Positions 18,037-27,201 are shown, numbered from the stretch's first letter. The stretch is 64,000 nt of DNA from Mesorhizobium australicum (GCF_900177325.1 NZ_FXBL01000004.1:1116001-1180000); one strand, 5' to 3'. Program-made: numbers and translations. Notes: a model not told the origin generated them from the sequence alone.

Positions 18037-19038
18037 ATGACCGATCGTTTCAAGGCCATCCTCATCTCGCGCGACGAGGAAAAGCGCCAGTCCGTCGCGG
18101 TGACGGAGCTGACCGAGGCGGACCTGATGGAGGGCGACGTGACCGTTGCCGTCGAGGCCTCGACCGTCAACTACAAGGACGGCCTCGCGATCACCGGCAA
18201 GTCGCCGGTCGTGCGCCGCTTCCCGCTCGTGCCCGGCATCGATTTCGCCGGCACGGTGCTTTCCTCCTCGCATCCCGACTGGAAGGCCGGCGACAAGGTG
18301 ATCCTCAACGGCTGGGGCACCGGCGAGACGCATCACGGCGCCTATGCCGGCCGCTCGCGCGTCAAGGGCGACTGGCTTGTGCCGCTGCCGGCCGGAATGA
18401 GCGTCTTCGACGCGATGTCGGTCGGCACAGCCGGCTATACCGCCATGCTGTCGGTGATGGCGCTGGAGCGCCACGGCATCACGCCCGATCGCGGCCCGAT
18501 CGTGGTGACGGGCGCGGCCGGCGGCGTCGGCTCCGTGGCGATCGCGATCCTGTCCAAGCTCGGCTACCACGTCATCGCCTCGACCGGCCGCGTCTCCGAG
18601 GAGGCCTATCTGAAGGAACTCGGCGCGGCCGAGATCATCCCGCGCGACGAACTGTCCGGACCGGCCAAGCCGCTCGCCAAGGAGCGCTGGGCGGGCGGCG
18701 TCGATGCCGTCGGCAGCCACACGCTCGCCAACGTCCTGTCGATGACCTCCTATGGCGGCGCCATCGCGGCGTGCGGCCTGGCGCAGGGCATGGACCTCCC
18801 GACAAGCGTCGCGCCCTTCATCCTGCGCGGCGTCTCCCTCCTCGGCATCGACTCGGTCATGGCGCCCAAGGCGCTGCGCCTGGAGGCATGGAAGCGCATC
18901 GGCACCGATCTCGACCACGCCAAACTGTCGGCCATCTCCACCCGAATTGGCTTCGACGGCATCATCGACGCGGCGAAGGCGATCATCGACGGCCGCATCC
19001 GCGGCCGCGTGGTCATCGACATGGCCGACGCGAAGTAG
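18037..19038 (+). CDS. MDR-family NADPH oxidoreductase, acrylyl-CoA reductase (AcuI) type
   Basis: The 333-residue protein is a zinc-free medium-chain reductase of the YhdH/AcuI group, which reduces acryloyl-CoA to propionyl-CoA and detoxifies reactive enones. The N-terminal catalytic region contains [20 protein letters not shown] and [11 protein letters not shown]. The nucleotide-binding motif is [19 protein letters not shown]. The segment [19 protein letters not shown] is family-specific. The ATG at 18037 has a CCGGAGGAAT ribosome-binding site; a longer open frame upstream overlaps lspA and is rejected. The identity to subgroup is by motif memory. Confidence 0.9.
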   Translation: MTDRFKAILISRDEEKRQSVAVTELTEADLMEGDVTVAVEASTVNYKDGLAITGKSPVVRRFPLVPGIDFAGTVLSSSHPDWKAGDKVILNGWGTGETHHGAYAGRSRVKGDWLVPLPAGMSVFDAMSVGTAGYTAMLSVMALERHGITPDRGPIVVTGAAGGVGSVAIAILSKLGYHVIASTGRVSEEAYLKELGAAEIIPRDELSGPAKPLAKERWAGGVDAVGSHTLANVLSMTSYGGAIAACGLAQGMDLPTSVAPFILRGVSLLGIDSVMAPKALRLEAWKRIGTDLDHAKLSAISTRIGFDGIIDAAKAIIDGRIRGRVVIDMADAK

Positions 19039-19126
19039 CCTGAAGTCAAGCTTTCCGGGCCTGTCGCTAAAATCTTAGCGTTCGGCCCAAACCTTTCTCC
19101 ATCGCTGCCGGGCTACCGTCCGGCGC

Positions 19127-21367
19127 ATGACGATGGGTCAGGAACCGAAAGCCGACGAACCTTCCGCGGGGCCGGTGTCCGCGAAGGGTGCGAGCGGCCG
19201 TCTCGCATTCAGGCTGCTGGTCACGATCAGCGCCTGCGTGACCTTGCTCGGCTTCGTCTCGCGTCTCACCGGCGGCCCGCTGTTCCTCGCGATCGCGCTC
19301 GTCTGCGCCGGCCTGGCCGGCCTGGTCGCGGCGCGCTGGGCCCAGATCCAGTTCCAGCGCAGCCGGGCGAGGGAGCACGACGCTGCCGCCCGCACCCATG
19401 CCGAGATCGAGACCCTCGCCGATCGCATGTGGGAGATGCAGGAGAGCGAGGAGCGCTTCCACGGCCTGATCGACGCGCTCGGCGACCTTGTGGTGCATCG
19501 CGACCGCGCCGGCCGCATCGTCTACGTCAACGCCGTCTTCGCCGGCCTGTTCGGCACCAGCCCGCGCAATCTCGCCGGCCGCACCCTCGCAGAGCTCGGC
19601 ATCGAGGTCGGGCTTGTGCCCGACGCCGCCTTCGCCGACGGTGAGTGCCTGAGCTCCACCGACGTGCCGATCCACACCGGGGGCGGCACGCGCTGGTTCT
19701 CCTGGATCGAGCTGTCGGTGCGCGACAAGTCGAACGGCGCTGTCTCGCACCGCGCGATCGCCCGCGACATCACCGCGCGCAAGCGGGCCGAGAAGTCAAT
19801 GTCTGCGGCCAAGGCCCGCGCGGAGGATGCGAGCCGCGCCAAGTCGCAGTTTCTCGCCACGGTCAGCCACGAGATCCGCACGCCGATGAACGGCATCATG
19901 GGCATGGCCAAGCTGCTCGCCGACACCGAGCTCACGCCCGAGCAGCAGACCTATGTCGGCGCGGTCTCGACCTCGGCGTCGGCCCTGCTCGCTCTGATCG
20001 ACGACCTGCTCGACTTCTCCAAGATCGAGGCCGGGCGCTTCGAGCTCGAACCGCTGCCGACCTCGGCGCGTGAGCTGGTGGAGAACGTCGTCGAGCTGCT
20101 CGCGGCCCGCGCCTACGGCAAGAATGTCGGGCTCGGCTGCCATGTATCGCCCGACGTGCCGGCGCAGTTCCTCGCCGACCCCGGCCGCCTGCGCCAGGTG
20201 CTGCTCAATCTCATCGGCAATGCGATCAAGTTCACCGACGACGGCGGCGTGCTGGTTTCGGTGACCACGTCGGGAACAGGTGCTGCGCGGCGGATCGCCT
20301 TCGCGGTCGCCGACACCGGGCCGGGTCTGCGCGAGGAAGACCTGGAGCGCATCTTCCGCGAGTTCGAGCAGGCCGACGGCACCTCGACCCGCCGGCACGG
20401 CGGAGCGGGCCTTGGCCTTGCGATCTCGCGCCGCATCGCCGAGGCGATGGGCGGCAAGATCACGGTCGAGAGCACCGAAGGCGAGGGCTCCGTCTTCACG
20501 CTCGACGTGCCGGCTCCGGCCGACACCGAGGCCGAGGCGCAGCCGTCGCGGGCGCTCGCCGGTTTCGGCGTGGTGGTCTTCTCCCACAACATCATCGAGG
20601 CGGAGGCGATCGCCCTCACCATGCGCGCGCATGGCGGCTCGGCGGCGATCGCCCGCACGCCGGAGGAGACGATCGAGCGCCTGCGCGGCAGCGATGCCCG
20701 CGCCGTGCTCATCGACGCGGCCCTTGAAAGCAGCGATGGCCGGATGCTGGCGAGGGTCCGCGGCGGCGTTGACCGGGAGATCGCCGCGCTCACGCTCATC
20801 GCGCCCACCGATCGCGGCCGCCTGGCCGAATTCCGCGCCAACGGCTACGAGACATTCCTCGCCCGGCCGGTGCGCGGCGAGACGCTGGTGCGCCTGCTTC
20901 TCCAGCGCGAGATTGCAACGTCGGGCGGAGCAGCCAGCGCCGCCGGGCCGGCCGGTCGCCGCACCTCGGCCAGCGGTCGCCTGAACGTGCTGCTCGCCGA
21001 GGACAACGAAATCAACGCGCTGCTCGCCCGCGTCGCGCTGCAGAAGGCCGGCCATTCGGTCGACGTCGTCACCAATGGCAGGGCGGCGGTCGATGCGGTG
21101 ATCGAGACCGCCAGCGTTCGCCGCTACGACGTGGTGCTGATGGACCTGCACATGCCGGTGATGGACGGTCTCGACGCCATTGCTCTGATTCGGAAATTCG
21201 AGGATGAGAAGGGTCTGCCGGCCATTCCGATCGTTGTGCTGTCCGCCGACAGCCAGGAGGCCACCCGCCACGGCGTGCTCGCCCACGGTGCCTCCGGATT
21301 CGTCACCAAGCCGCTGGATCCGGCAAAACTGGTCGAGGCGATCGAGGGCCACGCGGCCGCGGCCTAG
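19127..21367 (+). CDS. Hybrid sensor histidine kinase with PAS, HisKA, HATPase and two receiver domains
   Basis: In this 746-residue protein two N-terminal membrane helices (about 24-65) are followed by a coiled coil and a PAS domain (about 100-215). HisKA carries the phosphorylated His248 in [18 protein letters not shown]. The HATPase domain (about 355-470) has the N box [15 protein letters not shown] and the G box [13 protein letters not shown]. Next comes a degenerate receiver (about 480-600) whose acidic pair is replaced by VVFSHN. A complete receiver follows with acidic pair LLAEDNEIN and phosphoacceptor Asp673 in [13 protein letters not shown]. No response regulator or Hpt gene is adjacent. 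Signal and output are unknown. Confidence 0.94.
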   Translation: MTMGQEPKADEPSAGPVSAKGASGRLAFRLLVTISACVTLLGFVSRLTGGPLFLAIALVCAGLAGLVAARWAQIQFQRSRAREHDAAARTHAEIETLADRMWEMQESEERFHGLIDALGDLVVHRDRAGRIVYVNAVFAGLFGTSPRNLAGRTLAELGIEVGLVPDAAFADGECLSSTDVPIHTGGGTRWFSWIELSVRDKSNGAVSHRAIARDITARKRAEKSMSAAKARAEDASRAKSQFLATVSHEIRTPMNGIMGMAKLLADTELTPEQQTYVGAVSTSASALLALIDDLLDFSKIEAGRFELEPLPTSARELVENVVELLAARAYGKNVGLGCHVSPDVPAQFLADPGRLRQVLLNLIGNAIKFTDDGGVLVSVTTSGTGAARRIAFAVADTGPGLREEDLERIFREFEQADGTSTRRHGGAGLGLAISRRIAEAMGGKITVESTEGEGSVFTLDVPAPADTEAEAQPSRALAGFGVVVFSHNIIEAEAIALTMRAHGGSAAIARTPEETIERLRGSDARAVLIDAALESSDGRMLARVRGGVDREIAALTLIAPTDRGRLAEFRANGYETFLARPVRGETLVRLLLQREIATSGGAASAAGPAGRRTSASGRLNVLLAEDNEINALLARVALQKAGHSVDVVTNGRAAVDAVIETASVRRYDVVLMDLHMPVMDGLDAIALIRKFEDEKGLPAIPIVVLSADSQEATRHGVLAHGASGFVTKPLDPAKLVEAIEGHAAAA

Positions 21368-21404
21368 AACCGGTCTTTCCACAGACCATCTTGCCGACAC
21401 CGTT

Positions 21405-21422
21405 CCGTCATGGTCCTGTTGC
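21405..21422 (+). promoter_or_regulatory. Possible Pho box upstream of olsB
   Basis: CCGTCAT (21405-21411) and CTGTTGC (21416-21422) are two imperfect copies of the PhoB half-site CTGTCAT, set 11 bases apart start to start as in a true Pho box. They lie 48 bases before olsB. Ornithine-lipid synthesis is known to be phosphate-regulated in Rhizobiales. The second half is weak, so this is tentative. Confidence 0.35.
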
Positions 21423-21469
21423 AGGAAACCAGTATGTCGCTTGCGACGGTGGCATTCGGAGGATAGGCG

Positions 21470-22351
21470 ATGCACACGACGCTGGAGCGCGCGCGCACCA
21501 CTTTCCCGCTTTCCCCGGCAAGGCCGGCGGCCGAGGCCGTTATTCCTGCTGGGGCACTTCTCGGACGGATCGGTCCGCTCGAGGTTCGGCTTGCCCGCAA
21601 CTCCTCGGAGATCGCGGCCGCGCAGGAGGTGCGCTTCCGGGTCTTCTACGACGAACTGGGGGCCAAGCGCGACTATGTCCACGAGCTCGAAGCGCTCGAT
21701 GCGGACCGTTTCGACGCGATCTGCGACCATCTCGTCGTCTTCGACACCGCCATCAGCGGGCCGGACCACCGCCAGATCGTCGGCACCTACCGGCTGCTGC
21801 GCCAGGAGGCTGCCTCGGTCGCGGGCGGGTTCTATTCCTCGGACGAGTTCGAGATGGACGTGCTGGTGGCTCGCCATCCCGGCCGCCGTTTCCTTGAGCT
21901 CGGGCGCTCCTGCGTGCTGCCCGAGTACCGCACCAAGCGCACGGTGGAGCTGCTCTGGCAGGGCATCTGGGCCTATGCGCGGCGTCACGGCGTCGACGTC
22001 ATGACCGGTTGCGCCTCCTTCCCGGGCGTCATTCCGGCTGCGCATGCCGAGGCGCTGTCGTTCCTGGCGCATCATTGCGCGGCGGATGCGGACTGGCACA
22101 CGCGCGCGGTTTCGGCACGCTTCCATACGATGGACCTGATGCCGGTCGAGGCAGTGAACCAGAAGGCCGCGCTGCTTGCCATGCCGCCGCTGATCAAGGG
22201 CTATCTGAGGCTCGGCGCCCGCTTTGGCGAAGGCTGCGTGGTCGACCGTGACTTCGGCACAACGGACGTCTTCGTCATCCTGCCGGTGGAACGGATCTCC
22301 GAGCGTTACATCAACTATTACGGTGCCGAGGCGACCCGTTTCGCGGCGTGA
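21470..22351 (+). CDS. olsB: L-ornithine N(alpha)-acyltransferase OlsB
   Basis: This 293-residue GNAT-fold protein matches OlsB, which transfers a 3-hydroxyacyl group from acyl carrier protein to ornithine, the first step of ornithine-lipid synthesis. Diagnostic segments are EVRFRVFYDELGAKRDYVHE, the ELGRSCVLPEYRTKRTVELL block and the C-terminal PPLIKGYLRLGARFGEGCV, characteristic of this hemolysin-like acyltransferase family. The ATG at 21470 follows GGAGGAT. OlsA, the second enzyme, is not adjacent; the two are often apart in Rhizobiales. A possible Pho box lies upstream. Confidence 0.9.
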   Translation: MHTTLERARTTFPLSPARPAAEAVIPAGALLGRIGPLEVRLARNSSEIAAAQEVRFRVFYDELGAKRDYVHELEALDADRFDAICDHLVVFDTAISGPDHRQIVGTYRLLRQEAASVAGGFYSSDEFEMDVLVARHPGRRFLELGRSCVLPEYRTKRTVELLWQGIWAYARRHGVDVMTGCASFPGVIPAAHAEALSFLAHHCAADADWHTRAVSARFHTMDLMPVEAVNQKAALLAMPPLIKGYLRLGARFGEGCVVDRDFGTTDVFVILPVERISERYINYYGAEATRFAA

Positions 22352-22439
22352 GCCGAACGTTCCGGATTTCGGTTGATCTCGGTCAAGGCGCCATTCCGCC
22401 GACGGGTTAGGTGTCTTCCATCAACAGATGGAGGATGAG

Positions 22440-22541
22440 ATGCCTGCTGATACCGTGATCGTCGTTGCCGGCGTTCTTGCCGCTTTTGCGTTTTTCACCG
22501 CGACACTGCTCTTTGTCGATATGGGTTCGGCTGAGAAGTAA
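22440..22541 (+). CDS. Small single-span membrane protein, 33 aa
   Basis: This is a 33-codon gene in the gap between olsB and the ars operon. The ATG at 22440 has a perfect GGAGG five bases upstream; a second in-frame ATG at 22428 lies before that site and is unlikely. The peptide begins MPADTVIVVAGVLAAFAFFT and ends in a short charged tail, DMGSAEK. It is one hydrophobic helix of about 22 residues, with the N-terminus short and polar. Such peptides are seen in Rhizobiales but usually missed. Function is unknown. A convergent arsC ends 64 bases downstream. Confidence 0.6.
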   Translation: MPADTVIVVAGVLAAFAFFTATLLFVDMGSAEK

Positions 22542-22605
22542 GGCTTCGTCACACGTCGGGCTCGCTTCCTTCCGCGTTCGGCGGGAAGCCACCTGAGACG
22601 TTTTC

Positions 22606-23028
22606 CTACGATACCCTTCGTCCGCCGGCGTCGATCACCACCTCGCCGTCTTCCTTCACGAATGGGCCGATGTCCGGATTCGGGAGGATGTCTAGGACGG
22701 CTTCGGAAGGTCGGCACAGCTTCGTGCCGAGCGGGGTCTCGACGATCGGCCGGTTGATCAGGATCGGATGCGCCAGCATCAGGTCGATCAGTTCGGCGTC
22801 GCTCCATTTCGGGTCGGCCAGGCCGAGATCCGCATAAGGCGTGCCCTTTTCGCGCAACAGCGCGCGGGGCGTGATGCCCATCGCGCCGATCAGGTCCACC
22901 AGCCGCTCTCGCGACGGCGGCGTCTTCAGATATTCGACGACCACCGGTTCGTCGCCGGACTGGCGGATCATCGCCAGTGTGTTGCGCGAGGTGCCGCAGT
23001 CGGGATTGTGGTAGATGGTGATGGTCAT
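22606..23028 (-). CDS. arsC: Arsenate reductase ArsC, glutaredoxin-dependent type
   Basis: The 140-residue protein of the thioredoxin-fold ArsC/Spx family reduces arsenate to arsenite using glutathione and glutaredoxin. The active-site cysteine is in YHNPDCGTSRNTLAMIRQ. The arsenate-binding arginines are expected in LLREKGTPYADLGL and HPILINRPIVET, both present. The ATG at 23028 overlaps the aquaporin gene's stop by four bases (ATGA), so it is the last gene of the arsR operon. It is the second arsenate reductase in the operon, with a different fold and electron donor from the one at 23717-24226. Confidence 0.95.
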   Translation of the reverse strand: MTITIYHNPDCGTSRNTLAMIRQSGDEPVVVEYLKTPPSRERLVDLIGAMGITPRALLREKGTPYADLGLADPKWSDAELIDLMLAHPILINRPIVETPLGTKLCRPSEAVLDILPNPDIGPFVKEDGEVVIDAGGRRVS

Positions 23029-23714
23029 TCGGCGGGTCTCGTCTCGAGGGTTTTCCGGGGCTCGGCCAGCATCCATGCGGCCAGGATCATGGCGAGCAGA
23101 GCGCCGGCGAATTCCGCGACGATGAAGCCCGGCAGGTCAGCGGGACGGATGCCGGCGAAGGTGTCGGTGAAGGCGCGTGCGATGGCGACGGCCGGATTGG
23201 CGAAGGATGTCGACGCAGTGAACCAGTAGGCCGCGGTGATGTAGAGCCCGACCAGCCAGGGGATCGCGTCGGAGCGGAAGCGCAGGCCGGCGAGGATGGT
23301 GAACACCAGGCCGAAGGCGGCGATGCCCTCCGCCAGCCATTGCGGCGCACCGGTGCGCAGCGTGGCCGACGCCTGGAGAAGCGGCAGGTCGAACATGGCG
23401 TGCGCGGCGAGCGTGCCGGCAATGCCGCCGACGACCTGCGCCACAGCATAGGCCGCAGCCGCGCCCCCGTCGATCTCGCGGCGCAGCGCGAAGACCAGCG
23501 TCACGGCCGGATTGAGATGCGCTCCCGACAGCGGCCCCAGCAGCGTGATCAGCACCACGAGGATCGCGCCCGTCGGCAGCGTGTTGCAAAGAAGCGCAAG
23601 CGCCACGTCGTCGGTCAGCCGGTCGGCCATGATGCCGGAACCGACGACGGTCGCGACGAGGAAGCCGGTTCCAAGCGCTTCGGCGGCAAGCCGGCGCAAC
23701 AGGTCGGGCGCCAT
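23025..23714 (-). CDS. aqpS: Aquaglyceroporin-type arsenite channel (AqpS-like)
   Basis: This 229-residue major intrinsic protein has six membrane helices and both pore motifs: GAHLNPAVTLVFALRRE and FANPAVAIARAFTDTFAGI. Its place inside an arsR-arsC-arsC operon, where ArsB or Acr3 would be expected, matches the Sinorhizobium meliloti AqpS arrangement. There arsenite made by ArsC leaves down its gradient through the channel. The start ATG at 23714 is two bases from the stop of the preceding gene. No ArsB, Acr3 or ArsH is in the window. Confidence 0.93.
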   Translation of the reverse strand: MAPDLLRRLAAEALGTGFLVATVVGSGIMADRLTDDVALALLCNTLPTGAILVVLITLLGPLSGAHLNPAVTLVFALRREIDGGAAAAYAVAQVVGGIAGTLAAHAMFDLPLLQASATLRTGAPQWLAEGIAAFGLVFTILAGLRFRSDAIPWLVGLYITAAYWFTASTSFANPAVAIARAFTDTFAGIRPADLPGFIVAEFAGALLAMILAAWMLAEPRKTLETRPAE

Positions 23715-23716
23715 CT

Positions 23717-24226
23717 TCAACCTGCCTTCGGCAGGTCGCGGCCGATCTCGCGGAGGCGACCCTGCAGCGTCAGCCTGTCGAGCGATTTCAGCGGCAGGGA
23801 GACGAAGAGCGAGATGCGGTTGTTGAGCATGCGGTAAGCGTCGGCGAAAGCGAGGTGCTTTTCTGCCTCGGTGCCCTCGACGGCGGCCGGGTCCGGCACG
23901 CCCCAATGCGCCGTCATCGGCTGGCCCGGCCACACCGGGCAGGCCTCGTTGGCGGCGTTGTCGCAGACGGTGAAAACGAAATCCATCACCGGCGCATCCG
24001 GCACGGCGAACTCCTCCCAGCTTTTGGAGCGGGCAAAGGATGTGTCGTGGTTGAGGCTCTTCAGCAGTTGCAGTGCATAGGGGTGCACCACGCCCTTCGG
24101 CTGCGAGCCGGCGGAGAAAGCGCGGAAACGGCCCTGGCCGACCCGGCTCAAGATCGCCTCGGCAAGGATCGACCGGGCCGAATTGCCGGTGCACAGGAAC
24201 AGTACGTTGTAGATCTGGTCGCTCAT
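23717..24226 (-). CDS. Arsenate reductase of the low-molecular-weight tyrosine phosphatase type
   Basis: This 169-residue LMW-PTP-fold protein has the CX5R loop LFLCTGNSARSILAEAIL near residue 12 and a conserved cysteine further on in FVFTVCDNAANEACPVWP, as in the thioredoxin-type ArsC family. The general-acid Asp is expected in HWGVPDPAAVEG. It lies between arsR and the aquaporin gene and is probably cotranscribed. Having both this fold and the glutaredoxin-type ArsC in one operon suggests use of two reductant pools. A role in arsenate reduction rather than protein dephosphorylation is inferred from the operon. Confidence 0.9.
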   Translation of the reverse strand: MSDQIYNVLFLCTGNSARSILAEAILSRVGQGRFRAFSAGSQPKGVVHPYALQLLKSLNHDTSFARSKSWEEFAVPDAPVMDFVFTVCDNAANEACPVWPGQPMTAHWGVPDPAAVEGTEAEKHLAFADAYRMLNNRISLFVSLPLKSLDRLTLQGRLREIGRDLPKAG

Positions 24227-24266
24227 CTTCTTGTCCTCCCGGCCCGGCTGCGCGGGCCAAAACCTC

Positions 24267-24599
24267 TCAGCAGCGGCACGTGACGGCGTCGATCACCGGG
24301 CGGCAGAGTTCCGGCCGGCCCTCGCAGCAGTCTTCCATCAGGTATGCAAGCAGGTCGCGGAAGCCGGTCATGTCGGCCGCATAGCGCACCGTCCGTCCGT
24401 CGCGCCCGGGGCTGATCAGCCCTGCCTGCGCGAGGACCTTGAGATGGGCCGAGACCGTGTTCTGCACCGCGCCGAGCCGTCCCGCGATCTCGCCGGCCGG
24501 CACGCCATCGGCGCCTGCGCGCACCAGCAGGCGGAAAATGTCGAGCCGGGTTTCCTGACCGAGGGCGGCAAGGGCGGCGAGGGATGATTTTTTGTCCAT
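24267..24599 (-). CDS. arsR: ArsR/SmtB family arsenic-responsive repressor
   Basis: The 110-residue winged-helix repressor has recognition helix region GAVQNTVSAHLKVLAQAGLI and wing GRDGRTVRYAAD. The classic ELCVCD metal site in the DNA-binding helix is absent. Instead cysteines cluster at the C-terminus: MEDCCEGRPELCRPVID and a final TCRC, likely the As(III) site. This C-terminal placement is seen in several independently evolved ArsR types. The start codon lies inside a perfect palindrome, the probable operator. It heads the ars operon. Confidence 0.93.
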   Translation of the reverse strand: MDKKSSLAALAALGQETRLDIFRLLVRAGADGVPAGEIAGRLGAVQNTVSAHLKVLAQAGLISPGRDGRTVRYAADMTGFRDLLAYLMEDCCEGRPELCRPVIDAVTCRC

Positions 24600-24622
24600 A
24601 TATCCAAGTATCCGGATATATG
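24597..24622. promoter_or_regulatory. Perfect inverted repeat at the arsR start, probable ArsR operator
   Basis: CATATATCC at 24597-24605 and GGATATATG at 24614-24622 form a perfect 9-bp inverted repeat with an eight-base spacer. It covers the arsR start codon and the bases before it. AT-rich imperfect palindromes of this size are typical ArsR/SmtB operators, and autorepression is the family rule. Confidence 0.65.
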
Positions 24623-24666
24623 AGCCACTACAAGCGCCATATGACAGGCATGTGACGGTGGGGGCG

Positions 24667-25296
24667 CTATACCTCGCGCGGAACCAGCGCGCCGGCCTCG
24701 CGATCGGATGCGCGGTCGCTGGCGAGCAGGCCGGCGGCGACGCCTTCGCGGTCCGCCGCGCTGCGGTTCTGGCTCATCTTGCGCTTGCCTTCGAGCCGGG
24801 TGATCGGCAGCCGCAAGCCGACGATGCCCTTGAGCTGCGCCCTGACGAACGGCTCCGGCGCATCTGCGACCGCCCAGGGTGCCGCGCGGCCGCCCTCGTG
24901 CAGGTCGGTCAGGCGGCGCACCACGTCGAGCAGGCGCGCATCGTCCTCGTAAAACTCCGCCGGCCCGTAGGCATGCACGGCGACATAGTTCCAGGTGGGC
25001 ACCACCTTGCCATGCTCGCGCTTGGTCTCGTACCAGGACGGCGTGACATAGGCGTCCGGCCCGGAGAAGATGACCATCGCCTCGCCGAGCGCCGGCAGCT
25101 TCCACTGCGGATTGGCCTTGGCGAGATGGCCGTGCAGCACAAACTGCCCATCGCCGCCCTCCTCGAGAAACAGCGGCAGGGGCGTCGCGACGAGCCCCTC
25201 CGATGTCGCCGTCACCAGCGTCGACAGGCGCGTGGCGCGGATGATGCGCGCGAGTTCGGCGGGATCGTCTTCGCGGAAGGCCGGAGGCACATACAT
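24667..25296 (-). CDS. paiB: PaiB family FMN-binding negative regulator
   Basis: This 209-residue split-barrel flavin-binding protein begins MYVPPAFREDDPAELARIIR, the usual PaiB start. Also typical are HLAKANPQWKLPALGEAMVI, PSWYETKREHGKVVPTWNYV and AQLKGIVGLRLPITRLEGKR. PaiB proteins are linked to control of degradative enzymes in Bacillus and may be FMN-dependent enzymes or protease-related regulators. The DMT transporter follows upstream within ten bases on the same strand, suggesting an operon. Confidence 0.92.
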   Translation of the reverse strand: MYVPPAFREDDPAELARIIRATRLSTLVTATSEGLVATPLPLFLEEGGDGQFVLHGHLAKANPQWKLPALGEAMVIFSGPDAYVTPSWYETKREHGKVVPTWNYVAVHAYGPAEFYEDDARLLDVVRRLTDLHEGGRAAPWAVADAPEPFVRAQLKGIVGLRLPITRLEGKRKMSQNRSAADREGVAAGLLASDRASDREAGALVPREV

Positions 25297-25306
25297 GGCG
25301 GGGCTC

Positions 25307-26170
25307 CTATCGTGCGAATCTGCGCGCGCCGGCGACGCAGGCGATGACGGCGACCGTAACGGCGAGCATCGCCGGCGTCACGCTTTCGCCAAGCAGCGTG
25401 GCGGCGAGCGCCAGGCCGAAGAAGGGCTGCAACAGCTGCAGCTGCCCGACCGCGGCGATGCCGCCCTGGGCGAGGCCGCGATACCAGAAGATGAAGCCGA
25501 TCAGCATCGAGAACAGCGAGACATAGGCAAGCCCGATCCAGGCCGGCGCCCCGATGCCGGCAAGGCTCGCAGGCATGGTGAGCGCGGCAAGCACCGCCAT
25601 GACCGGCAGGGACAGGACCAGCGCCCACGAGATGACCTGCCACCCGCCCAGCGTTCGCGACAGCCGCGCGCCCTCGGCATAGCCCAGCCCGCAGACGACC
25701 ACCGCCGCCAGCATCAGCGCGTCGCCGACCGGTGAGGCGGCCACGCCTTGCGACAGCGCGAAGCCGGCGACCAGCACGCTGCCGAGGATGGAGAACACCC
25801 AAAAGGCGGGCTTGGGCCGCTCGCCGCCGCGCAGCACGCCGAAGATGGCGGTCGCCAGCGGCAGGAGGCCGATGAAGACGATGGAGCGCGCCGAAGTGAT
25901 GTGCTGCAGCGCCAGCGCCGTCAGCAGCGGGAAGCCGACGACGACGCCGAGCGCCACGACCAGCAGCGAGACGATGTCGCGCCGCGCCGGCCGTCTTTCC
26001 CGGAAGGCGACGAGCAGGCCGAGCGCGAGAACGCCGGCAATCGCCGCGCGCGCGACCGTCAGGAACAGCGGGTCGAACTGCATGACGGCGACGCGGGTGG
26101 CCGGCAGCGAGCCCGAGAAGATCACGACGCCGATCAGCCCGTTGATCCACGCGATCGCCGTCCTGTCCAT
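25307..26170 (-). CDS. DMT superfamily (EamA) transporter
   Basis: This 287-residue protein has about ten membrane helices in two EamA repeats. The C-terminal repeat includes LIGFIFWYRGLAQGGIAAVG and QLQLLQPFFGLALAATLLGE, which is the conserved signature. I chose the ATG at 26170 for its GAGGTG ribosome-binding site; an upstream in-frame ATG at 26209 lacks one. It is ten bases upstream of paiB on the same strand. A LysR-type regulator (26296-27201) lies beyond, also leftward, 126 bases away, and may control the pair. The substrate is unknown. Confidence 0.9.
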   Translation of the reverse strand: MDRTAIAWINGLIGVVIFSGSLPATRVAVMQFDPLFLTVARAAIAGVLALGLLVAFRERRPARRDIVSLLVVALGVVVGFPLLTALALQHITSARSIVFIGLLPLATAIFGVLRGGERPKPAFWVFSILGSVLVAGFALSQGVAASPVGDALMLAAVVVCGLGYAEGARLSRTLGGWQVISWALVLSLPVMAVLAALTMPASLAGIGAPAWIGLAYVSLFSMLIGFIFWYRGLAQGGIAAVGQLQLLQPFFGLALAATLLGESVTPAMLAVTVAVIACVAGARRFAR

Positions 26171-26295
26171 TTTACACCTCGTCCCTGCGCCCCCGCGCGG
26201 CGCGGACAATGCGTCAGGACTGGACCAAGATATTGGGCCACGTGGCGGAGTATGGAGGGACAGCGCGGACAGTCTCGCCCGTCTGCCGGAGAGCC

Positions 26296-27201
26296 CTAGC
26301 CGCGCAACCCCCGCGACAGGAACGAATCGACCAGCGAATCGAACACGGCGCGGACGCGCGGCACGCGGGCGAGGTTTTCGTGCGTCACGATCCAGGTCTC
26401 GATCACCGTCACCTCGACCTCCGGCAGGATGCGCACGAGGTTCGGGTCGCTCTCGCCGACGGGGATCTGGGCGATGCCGATGCCGACGCCGGCGCGGGTG
26501 GCGGCGATCTGCGCCGGGTGGCTGTCGGTGCGCAGCACGAAGCGGTCGCGCGAGAGCGTGCCGCCGAGCCGTTCGGCCAGGATCGCCGCGATGGCGAGGT
26601 CGGCCCGGTTGCGGTCGGGGCCGATGATGTCGTGGTCCGCGATCTCCGACACGTCGGCGGGCGCGCCGCGCCGCGCGATATAGGCGTGCGAGGCGAACAG
26701 GCCGAGCGGGATCGCGGCGACCTTGCGCGCCACCAGCGCCTCCTGCTTCGGCGTCACGGTCCTCACCGCGACATCGACCTCCTGCGCCAGCAGGTCGGCC
26801 GGCGCGTTGGACAGCGACAGCTCGATGCGGATGCCGGGATGCTCGATGCGCAGCCGGGCGAGCATCGCCGGGATGACCTCGATGCCCATGAATTCCGGCA
26901 CGCTGACGCGCACGATGCCGGCGACCTCGCCGCCCGGGGCGGACGCCTGCCGCACGAACAGGTCAGACGCCATCGCCATCGCGCGGGCGGAATCGCGCAG
27001 CGTTTCGGCGGTCTCGGTCGGCGTCAGGCCGTTCACCGAGCGGGTGAAGAGCACCGTGCCGAGCTCGCGCTCCAGCGCCTCGATCCGGTTGCGCACCGTC
27101 GGGTGCGACAGGCCGAGCCGGCGCGCGGCGGCCGACAGGCTGCCTTCCTCGAGCACGGCGAGGAAGATGCGCTGGTCGTCCCAGGAGATCGGCAGGCTCA
27201 T
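26296..27201 (-). CDS. LysR family transcriptional regulator
   Basis: In this 301-residue protein the N-terminal winged helix-turn-helix is complete: SLSAAARRLGLSHPTVRNRI near residue 17, followed by ERELGTVLFTRSVNGL. The periplasmic-binding-like effector domain fills the rest. It is divergent from the epimerase-like gene at 27298, with about 96 bases of AT-rich DNA between the two starts (TTACTAGCAGATGTTAGATA region). This is the normal geometry for a LysR protein controlling its divergent neighbour, which is inferred as the target. Confidence 0.94.
   Translation of the reverse strand: MSLPISWDDQRIFLAVLEEGSLSAAARRLGLSHPTVRNRIEALERELGTVLFTRSVNGLTPTETAETLRDSARAMAMASDLFVRQASAPGGEVAGIVRVSVPEFMGIEVIPAMLARLRIEHPGIRIELSLSNAPADLLAQEVDVAVRTVTPKQEALVARKVAAIPLGLFASHAYIARRGAPADVSEIADHDIIGPDRNRADLAIAAILAERLGGTLSRDRFVLRTDSHPAQIAATRAGVGIGIAQIPVGESDPNLVRILPEVEVTVIETWIVTHENLARVPRVRAVFDSLVDSFLSRGLRG

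Noticed and set aside
19796..22126. A 776-codon frame antisense to the hybrid kinase and olsB
   Set aside because: It covers two genes with clear catalytic motifs on the plus strand and has the low-complexity composition of a shadow frame.
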